A stretch of 64,000 nucleotides of DNA from Isochrysis galbana (Eukaryota; Haptophyta; Isochrysidales; Isochrysidaceae). Shown here in pieces: positions 1 to 11,291 of this stretch (positions are counted from its first letter, which is position 1; the number at the start of each line of letters is the position of its first letter). The stretch is from positions 4,261,745 through 4,325,744 of the forward strand of contig CM030940.1 of NCBI GenBank assembly GCA_018136815.1. Reading direction: 5' to 3'. The notes beneath the pieces were generated by a model. That model saw only the letters and a program-made list of their open reading frames with translations, made no database searches and was not told the origin of the DNA. The position numbers and the translations under genes were made by a program.

Positions 1-70
1 GGGAGAAGAGAGAGGAGACCTTCTCGTGGATTTGTACTTTGCCACGAGAGGCGCCCGCCCCCCAGGCCCA

Positions 71-415
71 ATGGCACCTCGCAAGCGACAGCGAGAGGCG
101 GCGGCGGACGACGAGTCTTCCGGCGCTCCTCGCCTCGAGGGCGAGGAGGAGGTGGTGCGGGAGCGGCTGCAGGGCAGACTGATTGCCCTGCTCCACGCGC
201 GTGGGCCCGGCAGGACGGTCTGACCCTCCGAGGTCGCCCGCTCGGTCGCTCCAAGCGATTGGCGGAGGCACATGCCGCTCGTCAGAGAGATTGCCGAGGC
301 CTACGCCAAGGCAGGCACGCTCGAGATCACGCAGCGGGGGCAGACGGTGCAGCCTGGTGCGTACAAGGGGCCGATCAGGCTGCGGCTTGCTCGTAACGCC
401 GAGGAAGTGGGGTAG
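71..415 (+). CDS. DUF3253-like small protein, candidate selenoprotein (in-frame TGA at 221-223)
   Basis: An ORF of 114 codons runs from ATG 71 to TAG 413-415 if the TGA at codon 51 is read through. Both sides match one family, the small mostly bacterial DUF3253 domain: before the TGA come RLIALLHARGPGRTV, after it PSEVARSVAPSDWRRHMPL, then LEITQRG and a GPIRLRL ending. In that family the position between the Thr-Val/Ile and PSEVAR is a conserved Cys, exactly where TGA stands here. No other stop or frameshift breaks the domain. I infer selenocysteine, because TGA replaces Cys, the classic Sec position; a pseudogene with one Cys-to-stop change is the alternative. Another in-frame ATG lies upstream at 26. 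The biochemical role of DUF3253 is unknown to me. The N-terminus (residues 1-35) is charged and family-unlike. Confidence 0.6.
221..223 (+). other. In-frame TGA, proposed selenocysteine codon
   Basis: The codon sits between ACG GTC and CCC TCC GAG GTC of the DUF3253-like ORF, at the position of the family's conserved Cys. Downstream codons keep the domain intact for 63 more residues. Confidence 0.5.
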
Positions 416-520
416 GGGATACGGATCGACTGCTTGAAAAGTCGACGGCTCACAGGGGTAGTGGTGCAGGCCCACCCGGCTTCACACCGGCCTTTCTTGA
501 GGATGAAGTTGAATGGCGGG

Positions 521-612
521 AGCTACCAGTATGATACTGGTTGCCCTGCAACAGTGCGAATCGTGCTCTCGCATCGGGGGTCAGATGTGCTTGCAGGGGA
601 GCTGGCGGATCC
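521..612 (+). promoter_or_regulatory. Possible SECIS-like stem in the 3' UTR of the candidate selenoprotein
   Basis: About 115 bases after the ORF, ATGA (531-534) is followed by CCCTGCAA (544-551), which pairs perfectly with TTGCAGGG (591-598). GGAT (607-610) could supply the 3' GA of a kink-turn quartet. Outer pairs between are partly G-U, and an inner TGCGA/TCGCA hairpin lies in the loop. The distance from ATGA to the AA of the loop is about 15 nt, longer than the usual 11-13, so this is a weak candidate that needs a covariance-model search. Confidence 0.2.
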
Positions 613-1266
613 TTCATGATTGTGCTTTGGCCAAAGAGTCGCTCACTGTAGCCGACGTCGCCAGGACTTGAGATTCGGGCCCAGCCCCTTCCGCTTCCTC
701 ATACAAGCAAATTCGAGCGCAGCGACTCTTCGAGCGCAAATACCCCGGCCACATGCATCTGAGCATTCGAAGGCCTAAGTCCGCGACAATTGTGGGTGGG
801 GTAAACTTTTGGCACGTCGCCTTCTTTCCTCTCTCTCTCCTCCCCCACCCGCGCCTCTCCCCCCCCCTCCGCACCTGCCTCTTCCTCTCCCTCTCTGCCT
901 CGCGTTCCAGTGTTGCGCGCGAGGCAGAGGGCGAGAGGGAGCTCGGCGCCGCGAGTTGGCGCTCTCCAGCGGAACGGGGAGCGTGAGAGACGAGAGAGTG
1001 AGAGGGGGGGGGGAGAAAAGATTCGCCCCACCAAGTTGGAGAGGAGAAACGGAGAGACACGCGACAGAGCAAAATGATCTGAGGGCAGAAGATCTGAGAA
1101 GAGAAGAGAAGGACGAGAGAGAAAAAGGAGTGGGGTGTGGGGGGTCTTCTCTCGTCAACCGTGTGAGAGAGGGAGAGAGAGTATGTTGCGGTTAGGGAGA
1201 GCCGCCCTTACCCTTAGCCCTTAGGCCCTTACTATTACTGAGGTCATAGCAAATAAAATACTGATC

Positions 1267-1393
1267 TCCTCTCTCTCTCTCTCTCTCTCGCTCTCTCTCT
1301 CTCTCTCCCCCCCCCCCCCCCCCCCCCCTCTCTCTCTCTCTCCCTCTCTCTCTCCCTCTCTCTCTCCCTCTCTCTCTCCCTCTCTCTCTCTCT
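1267..1393. repeat. CT microsatellite with a poly-C core
   Basis: (CT)n blocks flank a C-run of about 22 bases at 1306-1328, followed by CCCTCTCTCTCT units. Confidence 0.9.
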
Positions 1394-1894
1394 GGTCATA
1401 GCAAATAAAACCGCCTGAAGATTCAAGCTACTACTAGTAACATTGGGGGACCCATCGCACTCACGAGGTACTGCTCCTTGATATTGATATCGCCACTCCC
1501 CCTGCATCACTCCCTTTCTGCTCCCCCCTTCATCCTTCATACCTAGCTTTGTATTTGGTATCCAGGGTTGAGGTTGAGGTTGAGGCCCGCGTGCGCGTGC
1601 ACTACATCGGGGCGTTCAAGCGGCGGCACGCGCTGCGGCGCTGCGGCTCGCTCGCACCTGGTCAGGCCGCACTGTCAGGCTAGGTGTGTACCGTGTTGTC
1701 CCCTCGTCCCCTTGCGCGGGCGCTTCTGTGACATGGGCGTGTCCATGGGCAGTGGGCAGATCGCCCGCGCTGGCGCTGGAGCTGGCCACTTGGACAACGA
1801 GAGAGGAGGAGGGGAGCCGCGGCGCGCGCTCCGCGCTCCATGGCCCTATCGCTTCAGCAATAGTTGGCCGGGAGCCGGGAGACGGACAAGGACC

Positions 1895-2963
1895 AAAAAA
1901 AACTTCATAATATTCTTACTTACCGGCACTCGCGGCGAATGGAACCACTACCTACACCTACACTTAAAAAAAATCTTCTTAAAAATCACCGCTACACGTG
2001 CGGAGTGAGGCAGTGTGCTTGTGGGCCTCCCTTCTACCCAACCTTAACCCCTAACAACCCCCTCCCCCTTCCCCAGTTCCCTCTTTAGTGGAGAGCCGGT
2101 TCCGGGGAGGCCGCGCGCACTGCCTCGGCCAGGAGTTGGAGTGGAGGGGGCGGGAGACTGTGAACCACTACCTACACTTAGTATACTTTCATACTTTCTA
2201 CACTCTACACCCCCACTCCCCCGGCCCTTTCCCCCCCGCCATCAGGCGGCTCCCCTCGTGCACTACTAGGGGGATAGGGGTGAAGGGCTTAGATATGGTC
2301 CGGTGGCCCGCGCCCCCCCCCCGGTGATCCGGTGATCCGTCCCCCACTTCCTCCTTTGCCTACCGGGCTGCCGGGCTGGTGGCGGTCTCAGACCTAAGAC
2401 CCGACTTATCATGTAAATAGGTGCGGGACTTACCTATTTTTCGGTGAGCGGAGCGCGGAGCTCTCGCTCCTCCCACCCCCTTCTCCGCGCTCTCTCTCCT
2501 CTCTCTTGCAGGCACGCGCGATGGCGCACCTGCGACAGGGGACAGGCCTGCAGCTGCCCCTGGCGACCCCTGGAGGCTCTTGGAGGCCAGTTCAGGGGGC
2601 AGAGGAGGCTGGGGCTGGGCCCTGGCCTCCCCTGCCTCTCCCTCGTTGGCGCTCCAAGGCCTCAGGGGTCAGGGGCCCCCACTCTCACACTCTGCACCTG
2701 TCTGCCTGTCGACAAGGGGGGGGGGGTTGGTTGGGGTTGGAGCGATGGGCTGGCCACGACAGGCCAGGACGCGCGAGGCAGGCGAGCCTGCCAGGGAGAG
2801 AGTGGGGCAGCATGGCAGTCTGCTCCTGGCAAGCCATCAGGCATGCCAGGAGCATGGATGGTTCCTCCCCCATGGCAGGGGAGGAGTGGAGAGAGGGGGG
2901 GGCTCGTGCCCCCCCATGCCCCATGGCCCATGGCCCATGGGCGAACTAAGTGTAAACTTAGTT
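1895..2963 (-). mobile_element. Non-autonomous retroposon, copy 1 (oligo-T tail; 5' hairpin), with a nested LINE fragment
   Basis: Read on the minus strand the copy starts with the hairpin AACTAAGT-TTAC-ACTTAGTT (about 2944-2963), runs through the GC-rich body shared with the 12748, 17925, 55669 and 60927 copies (CTCAGGGGGCAG and GAGGCTGGGGC core, about 2590-2620), and ends at an oligo(T), seen as the A-run at 1894-1901. Flanks GAGACGGACAAGGACC (1879-1894) and GAGACGGACAGGACAAG (2964-2980) look like a 17-bp target duplication with one indel. It is interrupted at about 1960-2161 by a LINE 3' end. It encodes no convincing protein; ORFs inside are frame noise. Confidence 0.6.
1958..2161 (-). mobile_element. 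Severely 5'-truncated LINE (3' UTR only)
   Basis: Nearly identical to 61350-61553, which is the 3' UTR of the minus-strand LINE at 61653-64000. It ends in AAGAAG followed by an oligo(T) on the minus strand. GAACCACTACCTACAC occurs on both sides (1942-1957 and 2162-2177), with one extra CTACAC unit on the left: a target-site duplication showing nested insertion into the retroposon. Confidence 0.7.
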
Positions 2964-2980
2964 GAGACGGACAGGACAAG

Positions 2981-3990
2981 CTCAATCAAGCTCAATCTAG
3001 CTCTCGTGGGTGCTTTTTCGGCGCGGGAATCGGGAGCATCGAGCATGACAAGCCACAAGCCTCCTGGTCTGCCGGTTGCCGGTTGGTGTGTTGGTGTAGT
3101 GGTGTGGCCCCGTGGCCCCAGGCCCCAGACGGGCTGGGGTGGGGCGCTGGGGCTTGCAGGCGGGCTCGCTGGGGGCCATGGGAGGCTGGGGGCCATGCAT
3201 GGGAGGCTGGGGAGCGTCCTGTCGTCCTGTCGTCCTGTCCGCGAAGCGCGCGCCTGTCAGGGAAAGGCCAGCCCATACGAATACTCTAGTAAAAGAATTT
3301 CGAGGACTACTTTACCAGGATGACTCGACGCTCGATGCCTTTTTATTTTCTCTCTCTCGCTCGCTCGCTCGGCCTCCCTTCCCCTCCTCGCGGCTCTCTC
3401 TCTCTCTCTCTCTCTCTCTCAATCTCTCCCTCCCTCTCTCTATCTATGTCTCCCTCCCTCTCTCTCTCAATCTCTCCCTCCCTCTCTCTCTCTCTACTCT
3501 CTCTCTCTCTCCCTCCCTCCCCCCCCCCCCCCTTCTCCCTCCCTCTCTCTCTCTCTCTCTCCCTCCCTCCCTCTTTTCTCTCTCTCTCTCCCTCTCTCTC
3601 CCTCTCTCCCCCCCCTTCCCCTCTCTCCCCGCTTCCCGCGCCTCCTTCCAGAGGGAGCCCACATTCCTTCTCCTCGCCCTCTCTCCACTTAAATACGCCA
3701 ACTCTTTCCCTCTCTCGTCCTTCTCTTCTCTCCCTTCAGATCTCTCTCGCCCTGTGGTTTTCCCCTCTCTCGTCCTTCTCTTCTCTCCCTTCAGATTCGC
3801 CCTGTCACGCTTTTTCCTCTTCTCCGCATCTTCTTCTCTCTCTCTCTCCCTCTCTCTCGTCTCTCCCTCCCCGTCCCGCGAGAGAGAGCGCGAACTCGCC
3901 GAGCGTCGGCCACCATGTGCGTCTCTCCCTCTCCCTCTCCCTCTCCCTCTCTGCCTCGCGTCCCCTGTTGCGGCTGTTTGGGTGGTGGGC
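2981..3990. other. CAND1 upstream region, no gene seen
   Basis: GC-rich unique sequence (2981-3330), then long CT/TCCC tracts (3345-3640, 3840-3960). The 3700-3800 interval contains a short near-duplicate (CTCGTCCTTCTCTTCTCTCC, twice). Confidence 0.5.
3345..3640. repeat. CT-rich microsatellite tract
   Basis: Alternating (CT)n, (TCCC)n and poly-C (about 3520-3532). Confidence 0.85.
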
Positions 3991-6900
3991 ATGGGTGGAG
4001 CTGAGGGGTGGGGTGGAGGCGGGAGGGGAAGGGGGGCTGTGGAGAGAAGAGAGGCGTGGGTGGGGAGGGGAGAGAGTGAGAGAAGAGAAGGTGGGGAGGG
4101 GGGAGGGGGGGGAAGCTGTGCCCCAGCACGGGTCCCGGAGAGGAGGGGAGGGGAGGCGGGGGGTGGTTGGGGGGGGGGGGGGGGGAGGGGGGCGGGGAGG
4201 AGGGGGAGTTAAGGGGGATAGGCAGGACGGGAAAGTTGTGGAGGTCTTTTTCGAAGGGGCTGGGCGGAGGGGGGGGGGGGAAGAAGTGAGATGAGTCAGA
4301 AGGGCCAGAGAAGGAGAGCGATGGGATAGAGCCAGAGGGATCGGGCTGTTGGGGGAGGGCGGGCTAGGAGCAGAGAGAGGAGAGGGAAGGCCGAGAAGGA
4401 AGAGGCGGAGTCGCACGGAGAGGAATGGTGCGAGGGGGTGCCAGTGCGCTGCCTAGCCGACTTACCGCCCGACGCTCCGCTCTCTCAGGACATCCTTCAC
4501 TGTGAATGCCATCCTCGAGGAAACGGTGAAGCGCGACAAGGACTACCGTTACATGGCCACATCCGACCTGCTCTCTGAGCTGCAGAAGGACTCCTTCAAG
4601 CCCGACACCGACGGCGAGCGTAAGATCTGCAAGGCGCTGCTGAAGTTGTTGCACGACCAGTCGTCTGATGTGCAGGGCCTAGCAGTCAAGTGGTGCGCGT
4701 GCCGTCAACGCTTCCCCAGAGCCTTCGTCTCGACTCAATGACACGGTCCGCAGCTCTGCGACCGCTGTTCGCGCGCCTCGCCGACCACTTCCTGCCGTTG
4801 TTCGCGCCCTCTCAGTCTCTCTCCGCTCGTGCGCAAAGTTCACGATGCGCAAGTGGACGAAGTCATGGTGGAGCTGTGCAACTCGGTGCTCACTGGCAAG
4901 GAGGAACAACGGGACATATGCGCGATAGGCCTCAAAACTATTGTTACGGAGATGCCGGCCTCCATGGGCCAGTCGGCGGTCCGGCAGCTGGTGCCGCGCC
5001 TTGTGCAAGGGGTGCGGCAGGATGTGCTCGAGGTGAGCCCCTTCGACTTGCACCACCATCACAGCTATGATACTTAGCTGGTCTGGATTTTGGGCTGGCT
5101 GCATCCCGGCAAAGCACTGGCTACGCATGAGGAACGCAACCCACGCGCGAGCGTTGCTGAGCCGTTGTCGCCGTTGCACACGCACAACCCACCTCACGAG
5201 TGTTTAGGTGAAGCTCGAGTGCATGGACATTCTCAACGATGTGTTGCGCCGCTTTGGCTTTCTTCTCAAGGCGGAGGCATCAGCAGCATGCAACGACGTG
5301 CTCTTTGCCCAGCTCGGATCGACTCGTGCAGCCACGCGCAAGCGAGCCATCTCATGCATTGCCGCGCTCTCCGCTGCACTGCCCGACAAGCTGCTTGGGC
5401 AGGTGAGGCGATTGCCCCACACGCCAGTAGTGGGCCCCTGGCACGACTGCCGCCGCCGCATTGAGTTGGCATGCGCCTCAATGCACCGACCCCTCCGTTC
5501 CGCACTGCAGCTTGTTGCGTCGATTGTCTCGCGGATGGAGGAACCTGGCATGGAGCTGGAATTGGGCCGTACCTACATCCAGACGCTTTCAGCCATCTCG
5601 AGGTCAGGAGGCCATCGTCTCGGTCGACAGGTGAATGTGACACCGCCTGCACCTTTTCTCATCTGGGCCATCGGTGGAGCGCAATCGGTAGAGCGCCAGT
5701 CTTGCGAGCCGCAAAAAGACGTCCAGAGCAGCCGCGGCTGAAAAGTGATGGGCACTTTGCCTACAGAGCTAGCCGTCTGGAGGCCTTGACCTGCTGCTGC
5801 CGGGTGTAGCTCGTCACCTACTCAATGGGTCCCTCACCAAACGCTCCGCCACCTCTTGCTGTGCAGCTTGACATCGTCATGCCACTCGTCCTTGGCCAGT
5901 GCTCGCCCGGCTCAAAGGCGATTGGAGCATCGGATCCTGAGATGATCGAGTCGTGCCTGCAGGTGCGTGGCCGCTAATCCTGGCGACGTACTCCGGCCCT
6001 GTTTTTCACGCCACTGGTCCACAAGCTCCGAAGCATCACCCGCCAAAGCCAGCTTGGACCCGCATGCTCGAACGGCGGCGTGCCTGGTCGTAACAGCTGA
6101 CGATCTCTCCCAACCTGAGAACGCTCTTCGTCGTATTAAATCCCCAAGCAGCTCGCCCCTTTATCCACACACAGGCCTTCGAGTCCTTTCTACTGCGCTG
6201 CCCGAGCGAGGTCAGCGCGTACGAGGACGATGTTGCCCGCACGTCATTGCACTTTTTGGCGTTCGACCCTAACTACGCCGATGACGACGAGATGGACGAG
6301 GGAGACGGCGATGAAGAGGAGATGGAAGATGACGACGAGGAGGAGGATTACTCGGACGATGACGATATCTCTTGGAAGGTGTGTCAAAAATTGCTCGTGG
6401 CAAGAGGCATCTGGGGGCTTGAATAGGGCGTTTTTGGCCTGCGGTGCGCGAGCGATGGACTCGGTCTCGTTTGCAGCCTGTGAGAAGGCCCTGGATGGCA
6501 AGGTGGCCCAGGCTTGGTGCGAGTAGATTAGCCACATGCTCTCTTGGAGTTTCAGTGTGTCGGCCGGCCATCGGACTACTAAGCTGGCGCGCATTGCCGA
6601 ATTCCGAGGCCAAGTCCGGTCCCCCAAACGTGCCACAGGTTCGTCGGGCTGCGACCAAGGTTCTTTCGGCCGCCGTGGTGTCTCGACCTGACAAGCTGGC
6701 TGCGCTTGTTCCGATGCTTGCCCCAACTCTGGTCGCGCGTTTCCGAGAGCGCGAGGAGAACGTCAAGATGGACATCTTCTCGACCTTCAACGACTTGCTC
6801 ACTCAGGTAGGCGCGCCGGCACTTAGTCATTCGGCACAGCCGGGCGGAGAGTGCGGATGTGAGAAAGGCGGATCGACCTGTTGCTCGGGGCCGTACTGGC

Positions 6901-9881
6901 CGCCACCGTTACGTTCAGGCGATGATCGAGCGGCGCATCTTCGTGAAGCAGCCCTGAATGCTAACGGAGCACTATTTACCCTTCTCATAGGTTGGCGCAA
7001 GTAATCGCGCAGCGGCCGAAGCGGCTGGCCCCGACGCGATGTCGGTGGATGCTGGGATTGGCGGCGCGGCGGGCCCAGCGGGCGCAGCGCTCCTTGTCGA
7101 GGTCCCGCGCGTAGTGAAGGCGATCTCGCGTCAGCTCAACGAAAAAACGGTGAAGACACGCACTGCAGCCTTCAACTGTCTGCGGACGCTCGCCGCCTCG
7201 CTGCCTGGTTGCCTCGGCGAGCACGCGCCCAGCCTTATCCCGGGTGTCATTAAGGCACTCAAGGATGCCTCGGCCAATCCGTTGCGCATCGAGGCGCTGT
7301 CCTTTCTCCAACTCGCGCTGTCGACGCACGCGCCGGCGGTATGGCAGCCGCACGTGGCGACTCTCGTACCCACGGTCCTAGCGCTTGTGGATGACCGCTA
7401 CTACAAGATCACGGCTGAGGCTTTGCGCGTCACATCGGAGATCGTGCGAGTTCTCCGGCCCAATCCCCCGGAGTCGTCATTCGACTTCGCGCCATACGTC
7501 GCGCCCATCTTTGGGGCTGTGCGCGCACGCCTCGAAGCGCAAGACCAAGACCAAGAAGTGAAGGAGTGCGCGATCGAGGCTATGGGGCTCACGATCTGCC
7601 ACTTGGCCGACGCGTGCGCTGACTTTCTACCAAGCACAATGCCTGTGCTCATCGAGAGGTTGCGCAACGAGATCACTCGCATCACTGCCGTCAAGACGTT
7701 TGCCCTCTTGGCAGCTGCCAAGGTAGATGTGCGTCTTAACTCGCCGCTAGACAGCGGCACCGTGCTGCAGGCGGTAGTGGCTGAGCTCGCCTCATTTCTG
7801 CGCAAGTCTAACAAACCACTCCGCCAAGCGTCCCTGCAAGCGCTAAAAGTGATCGTGACGTGTCACACTGCCTCGCTCACGCCCGCCGACCACGATGCCG
7901 TGCTGGGCGAGATGCCGCCGCTCCTGACCGACGCCGACCTGCATGTGGCCCACTTGACACTCGTGTTGGCCACGGCGGTAGTGCAGCGCTCCCCTACTAC
8001 CGTTGTGCCGAAGCTGGCCGACACGATCGTCCCCAAGGCGCTTTTACTGATGTCCTCAGGGCTGTTGCAAGGCTATGCCCTACGCTCACTCCTCGACTTC
8101 TTTGCCGCGCTTGTCAGCCAAGATACCCCACCACTCGATTTCGGAGGGCTCACCTCGCGTCTCTTGGAGCTGACCTCGTCGGAAGCGGTGGCGCGCTCGC
8201 GTCACGCGCTTGGGATTCTCTCGCAAGCGGTGGCGGTGTGCGCCGCACACTCGCCCCAGCCGCCACAACGCTCAGGGATGGTGGAGAACTTCATCAGCCA
8301 GCTTCAGGGCGGCAAGATCGCCGCCCACGGCAAAGTCTTTGCGTTGCTGTGCATCGGTGAGATCGGGCAACGCGCAGACTTGTCGCAGCACGCCCCACTG
8401 CTTGAGGCGATCGTGAGGGTCTTCGACGACAACTCGGAGGAATTTAAGTCCGCCGCTGCTTTTGCTCTAGGCAATGTCGCCGCCGGCAACCTCCCCTTCT
8501 ACTTGCCTCAGCTGCTCTCTCACACTGAAGCAGGCAAGCACGAATATCTCATGCTGGCCGCGCTCAAGGAGCTTACTGTGTCGTCCACTGCCAAGCTCGC
8601 CGCGTTTGCCGAGCAGATGCTTCCGTGCTTCTTTGGCTTTGCAGAGAGGGAGGAGGAGGGGGTACGCAACGTTGCCGCCGAGTGCGTCGGTAGGCTTGCC
8701 GCTGCGGCCCCTGCCGTCGTCCTGCCCGCATTGGAAGCTCGCCTAGCCGCTCCGTCGCCGCTGGCGCGCGCCGTCGCGGTGACATCTCTGCGGTTCACGT
8801 TGAACGAGCCCGGCGTCATCCTGCCGAGCTCCGTTGCCAAGAAGTTCCTCGATGCGATCAGGGACGAGGACCTCAAGGTGAGTGAAGACCTCTTTAACAG
8901 GATGCCACCAGGGCCTGCGCGGACCCATGAATAGATGCGCGCCCGCACGTCAGCACTCAGCGCATCGCCCGCCTTCGCGCTCAATCCGGGCCCTTGTCGT
9001 CCCAACAGGTTCGTCGGGGCGCCCTACTCACTCTCAACTGCTTGGCCACCAACCGCCCGGCCGCGATTCGCGACGCCCTCGCGGCCGATCTCTTGCCGAT
9101 GCTCTACTCCGAGACGGTCAGGAAGCCCGAGCTCGTGCATCAGGTCAGTTGCGTCATAAGACCCACGGATTGTCTGCCTGCTAGCGCTCGTCCCGACAAA
9201 TAGCCGCTTGTACTTGCCCCACCGTTGTGGCACGAATTGATGAAGAGGCACGAGCTGATGATGTACCGAAATGCTTTCCAGGTTGACCTCGGACCTTTCA
9301 AGCACACTGTCGACGACGGCCTTGAGCTTCGGAAAGCAGCCTTTGAGTGCATGGACACACTGCTCGATACCTCCTTCGACCGTCTCGAGATCCCCTCCTT
9401 TGTGGCGAGGCTCATTGATGGGCTATCCGATGACCACGACATCCGTCTTCTCTGCCACTCGATGATTTGCAAGCTGGCCGCCGCTCCCACGGCTGTGCTA
9501 GTGCTGCTGACATCGCTCGAGTCCATCGTTGATCCCCTACGCAAAACCATCTGCGCAACCCTCAAGGACAATGCAGTGCCGCAGCAGGTGCGGCGTAAAC
9601 CCCATCCATCCCTTTAAGTCCCTCATGCGCCCTTCCAACACGGGAGCCACGCCGGTTGATCCCATCATTTGTCCGCGCGCTTTGCGTAGATCGAGCGCCA
9701 TGAGGATCTCGTCCGCTCGGGAATGCGCGCTGCTAGGGCGCTTGAAAAAATGCCCGACGCGGACACCTGCTTGAAATTTGATGAATTCGTTTGTGGTACG
9801 CTCAAGGCCGGAAAGCTTGCTGACAAGTATGCCCAGATTTGTGCCGAGTATGAGGCCAAGCCTGCGGACAAGGCCATGTAG
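3991..9881 (+). CDS. CAND1: CAND1, cullin-associated NEDD8-dissociated protein (12 exons)
   Basis: HEAT-repeat exchange factor that binds un-neddylated cullin-RBX1 and swaps F-box-type receptors of SCF ligases. Exons by GT-AG and frame: 3991-4007 (tentative MGGAEG start), 4489-4692, 4816-5032, 5208-5402, 5511-5630, 5867-5962, 6175-6378, 6639-6806, 6991-8877, 9009-9143, 9282-9587, 9690-9881. The sum is 3741 nt, 1246 aa, close to the 1230 aa of animal CAND1, and the frame is kept throughout. Landmarks are KDKDYRYMATSDLLSELQKD at the N-terminus, an acidic insert DDDEMDEGDGDEEEMEDDDE before SWKVRRAA, RFREREENVK, LASFLRK and GPFKHTVDDGLELRKAAFEC near the C-terminus. The first intron splits a Cys codon (K-C-LSPLVRK); the others are mostly phase 0. 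Only exon 1 is uncertain. No disruption is seen. Confidence 0.93.
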
Positions 9882-10300
9882 GTGGCCGCACGGAGCAGCC
9901 CCGGCGCGGGGCGCGAGCGTGTTGGATGTGGCGACACCTGTTCGGCGGCTAGGCCTGAGGAGCAGCTACGGCAGCTTCAAGAAGGCATGCGTATGCCCCT
10001 ATTGTCGTCTATTCGATGGCAACAAATACCGGCTTCATACACGGTTGGTAGCAGGCGGAAGTTGCCGCACGACCGAGGCAGCGATGGCGCACTAGTACCG
10101 CCTATCTCGAGGCGGTGTCGACGACGGACGTAAAGGCTGCCCGCCGCGTGCTTTTGGTTTTTGCCTCGTGGCGAACAGGGTAGTGGAGACGGCCCGAAGT
10201 TCTAGCGCAACGAGCTCTATCTATAGTAGTAGTACATCTAAATATAGGTGTGTGGGAAGTGGGGATGATGATAATAAAAGCGTCTGAAGCCTCGGGGCTA
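9882..10300. other. CAND1 3' flank
   Basis: No further gene is evident. An ATAATAAAAGCGTCTGAAG block at 10270-10288 belongs to the A-run/CTGAAG signature also seen at 1405 and 33165 and may mark the end of an old insertion or the CAND1 polyadenylation region. Confidence 0.4.
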
Positions 10301-10302
10301 AC

Positions 10303-10860
10303 AAGAAAAAGAAAACCTAAAATATTCTCGCCCCTAGTAGGGCGGTCAAACAGTGTTTTTTTATTAGGGGTGAAAAAATGACCATCTCAGAATTGAGGAA
10401 ATTTGAGGATTTTTTTCGGGAGAAAGTTCCCAATACACCCAACTAGCACATATCCGGGGCCCATTAGGACCCGGACCCCCCCCTTGGGCCCCCACAACAA
10501 AACGTAATCGAAAACAGACAAAAGACGCTAAAATCGCAAAAGCTTGAAAAGCTCAACTTCGAACCGATGCCGGGCGCGCTGCGTGCCCGTTTTCGACGAT
10601 CCATCCGGATGGGGGACCCCACCAGATACCAAATACGCATAGCCCACCCGGATGGTCACGCCAATCGGGCAGGCCGCGCGCCGAACCCTCGTCAAAATCA
10701 CCCATCCGCCGAGCCCATTGAACGTTGAGCCGTCGCCGAGGGAGGCCCGGAGAGCCCAACTTCGAACCGATGCCGGGCGCGCTGCGTGCCCGTTTTCGAC
10801 GATCCATCCAGATGGGGGACCCCACCAGATACCAAATACGCATAGCCCACCCGGATACCC
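10303..10860. repeat. Dispersed repeat family E with an internal direct duplication
   Basis: A block of about 100 bp (CTCAACTTCGAACCGATGCC to ATAGCCCACCCGGAT) occurs twice, at about 10550-10655 and 10755-10857. The whole unit, including GGGCGGTCAAACAGT and CCCCACAACAAAACGT, recurs inverted at 53938-54245 and in part at 49040-49245. A-rich AAAACCTAAAATATTCTC at 10313 resembles the minus-strand tail of the retroposon family. Confidence 0.75.
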
Positions 10861-11274
10861 TTTCTTGTCTTCAGTCAAGATGGGAGTGCATAACTCTAGT
10901 TGGTGTGCTTTTGATTTTAGCTACGCCGTCGTCGCACACGTCAATTAAACTCAGATTTATGCCTCTTAAACTCAGATGTATTGCGCGTGGCGCGCGCGAG
11001 GCGCGCCGCAGCAGTAGCGTACGCCGTACGCCACTACCTACAACTACATATTTCCGACAAATTTGGGTGAAGGATCCACATACCACACATTTTTGACACA
11101 TCGCATCGACATATTTGGGCGATTTTTCTACTATACTACATACCACATATTTTGGCCTGACCCTATTTCTCACACAACTCGACTACAATCAAACCTGAAT
11201 ACCCGGCCAGACGGCGACGGACAACGATACAACGATTAGTTAGACAACGATCAATCAAAGGGCGATCTGTCGGC
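10861..11274. other. Intergenic, no gene seen
   Basis: AT-richer sequence with several short ACATACCACACATTT-type repeats (11070-11150). No coding support. Confidence 0.4.
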
Positions 11275-11291
11275 GATCTCGATCTCGTCTA

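Larger units (their letters stand above)
424..1894. other. Intergenic, low-complexity; no gene seen
   Basis: Pyrimidine- and purine-rich runs at 820-1180, then a CT/poly-C microsatellite (about 1267-1393). Around 1395-1435 an A-rich stretch is followed by CTGAAGATTC and GGCTAC-like sequence, a signature repeated at 10272, 33165, 60726 and 60786. Long ORFs here are simple-sequence artefacts. Confidence 0.6.

Noticed and set aside
1204-1235. CCCTTACCCTTAGCCC stretch as possible telomere repeat
   Set aside because: Only three irregular units, internal position, no array.
3112-4416. Long ORFs of 200-366 codons on both strands over CT/GA tracts
   Set aside because: They consist of Ser/Leu/Pro or Arg/Glu repeats from microsatellites and exist in several frames at once; CAND1 exon 2 starts at 4489.
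7860-8934. ORFs antisense or out of frame within the large CAND1 exon
   Set aside because: Shadows of a strongly conserved coding exon.
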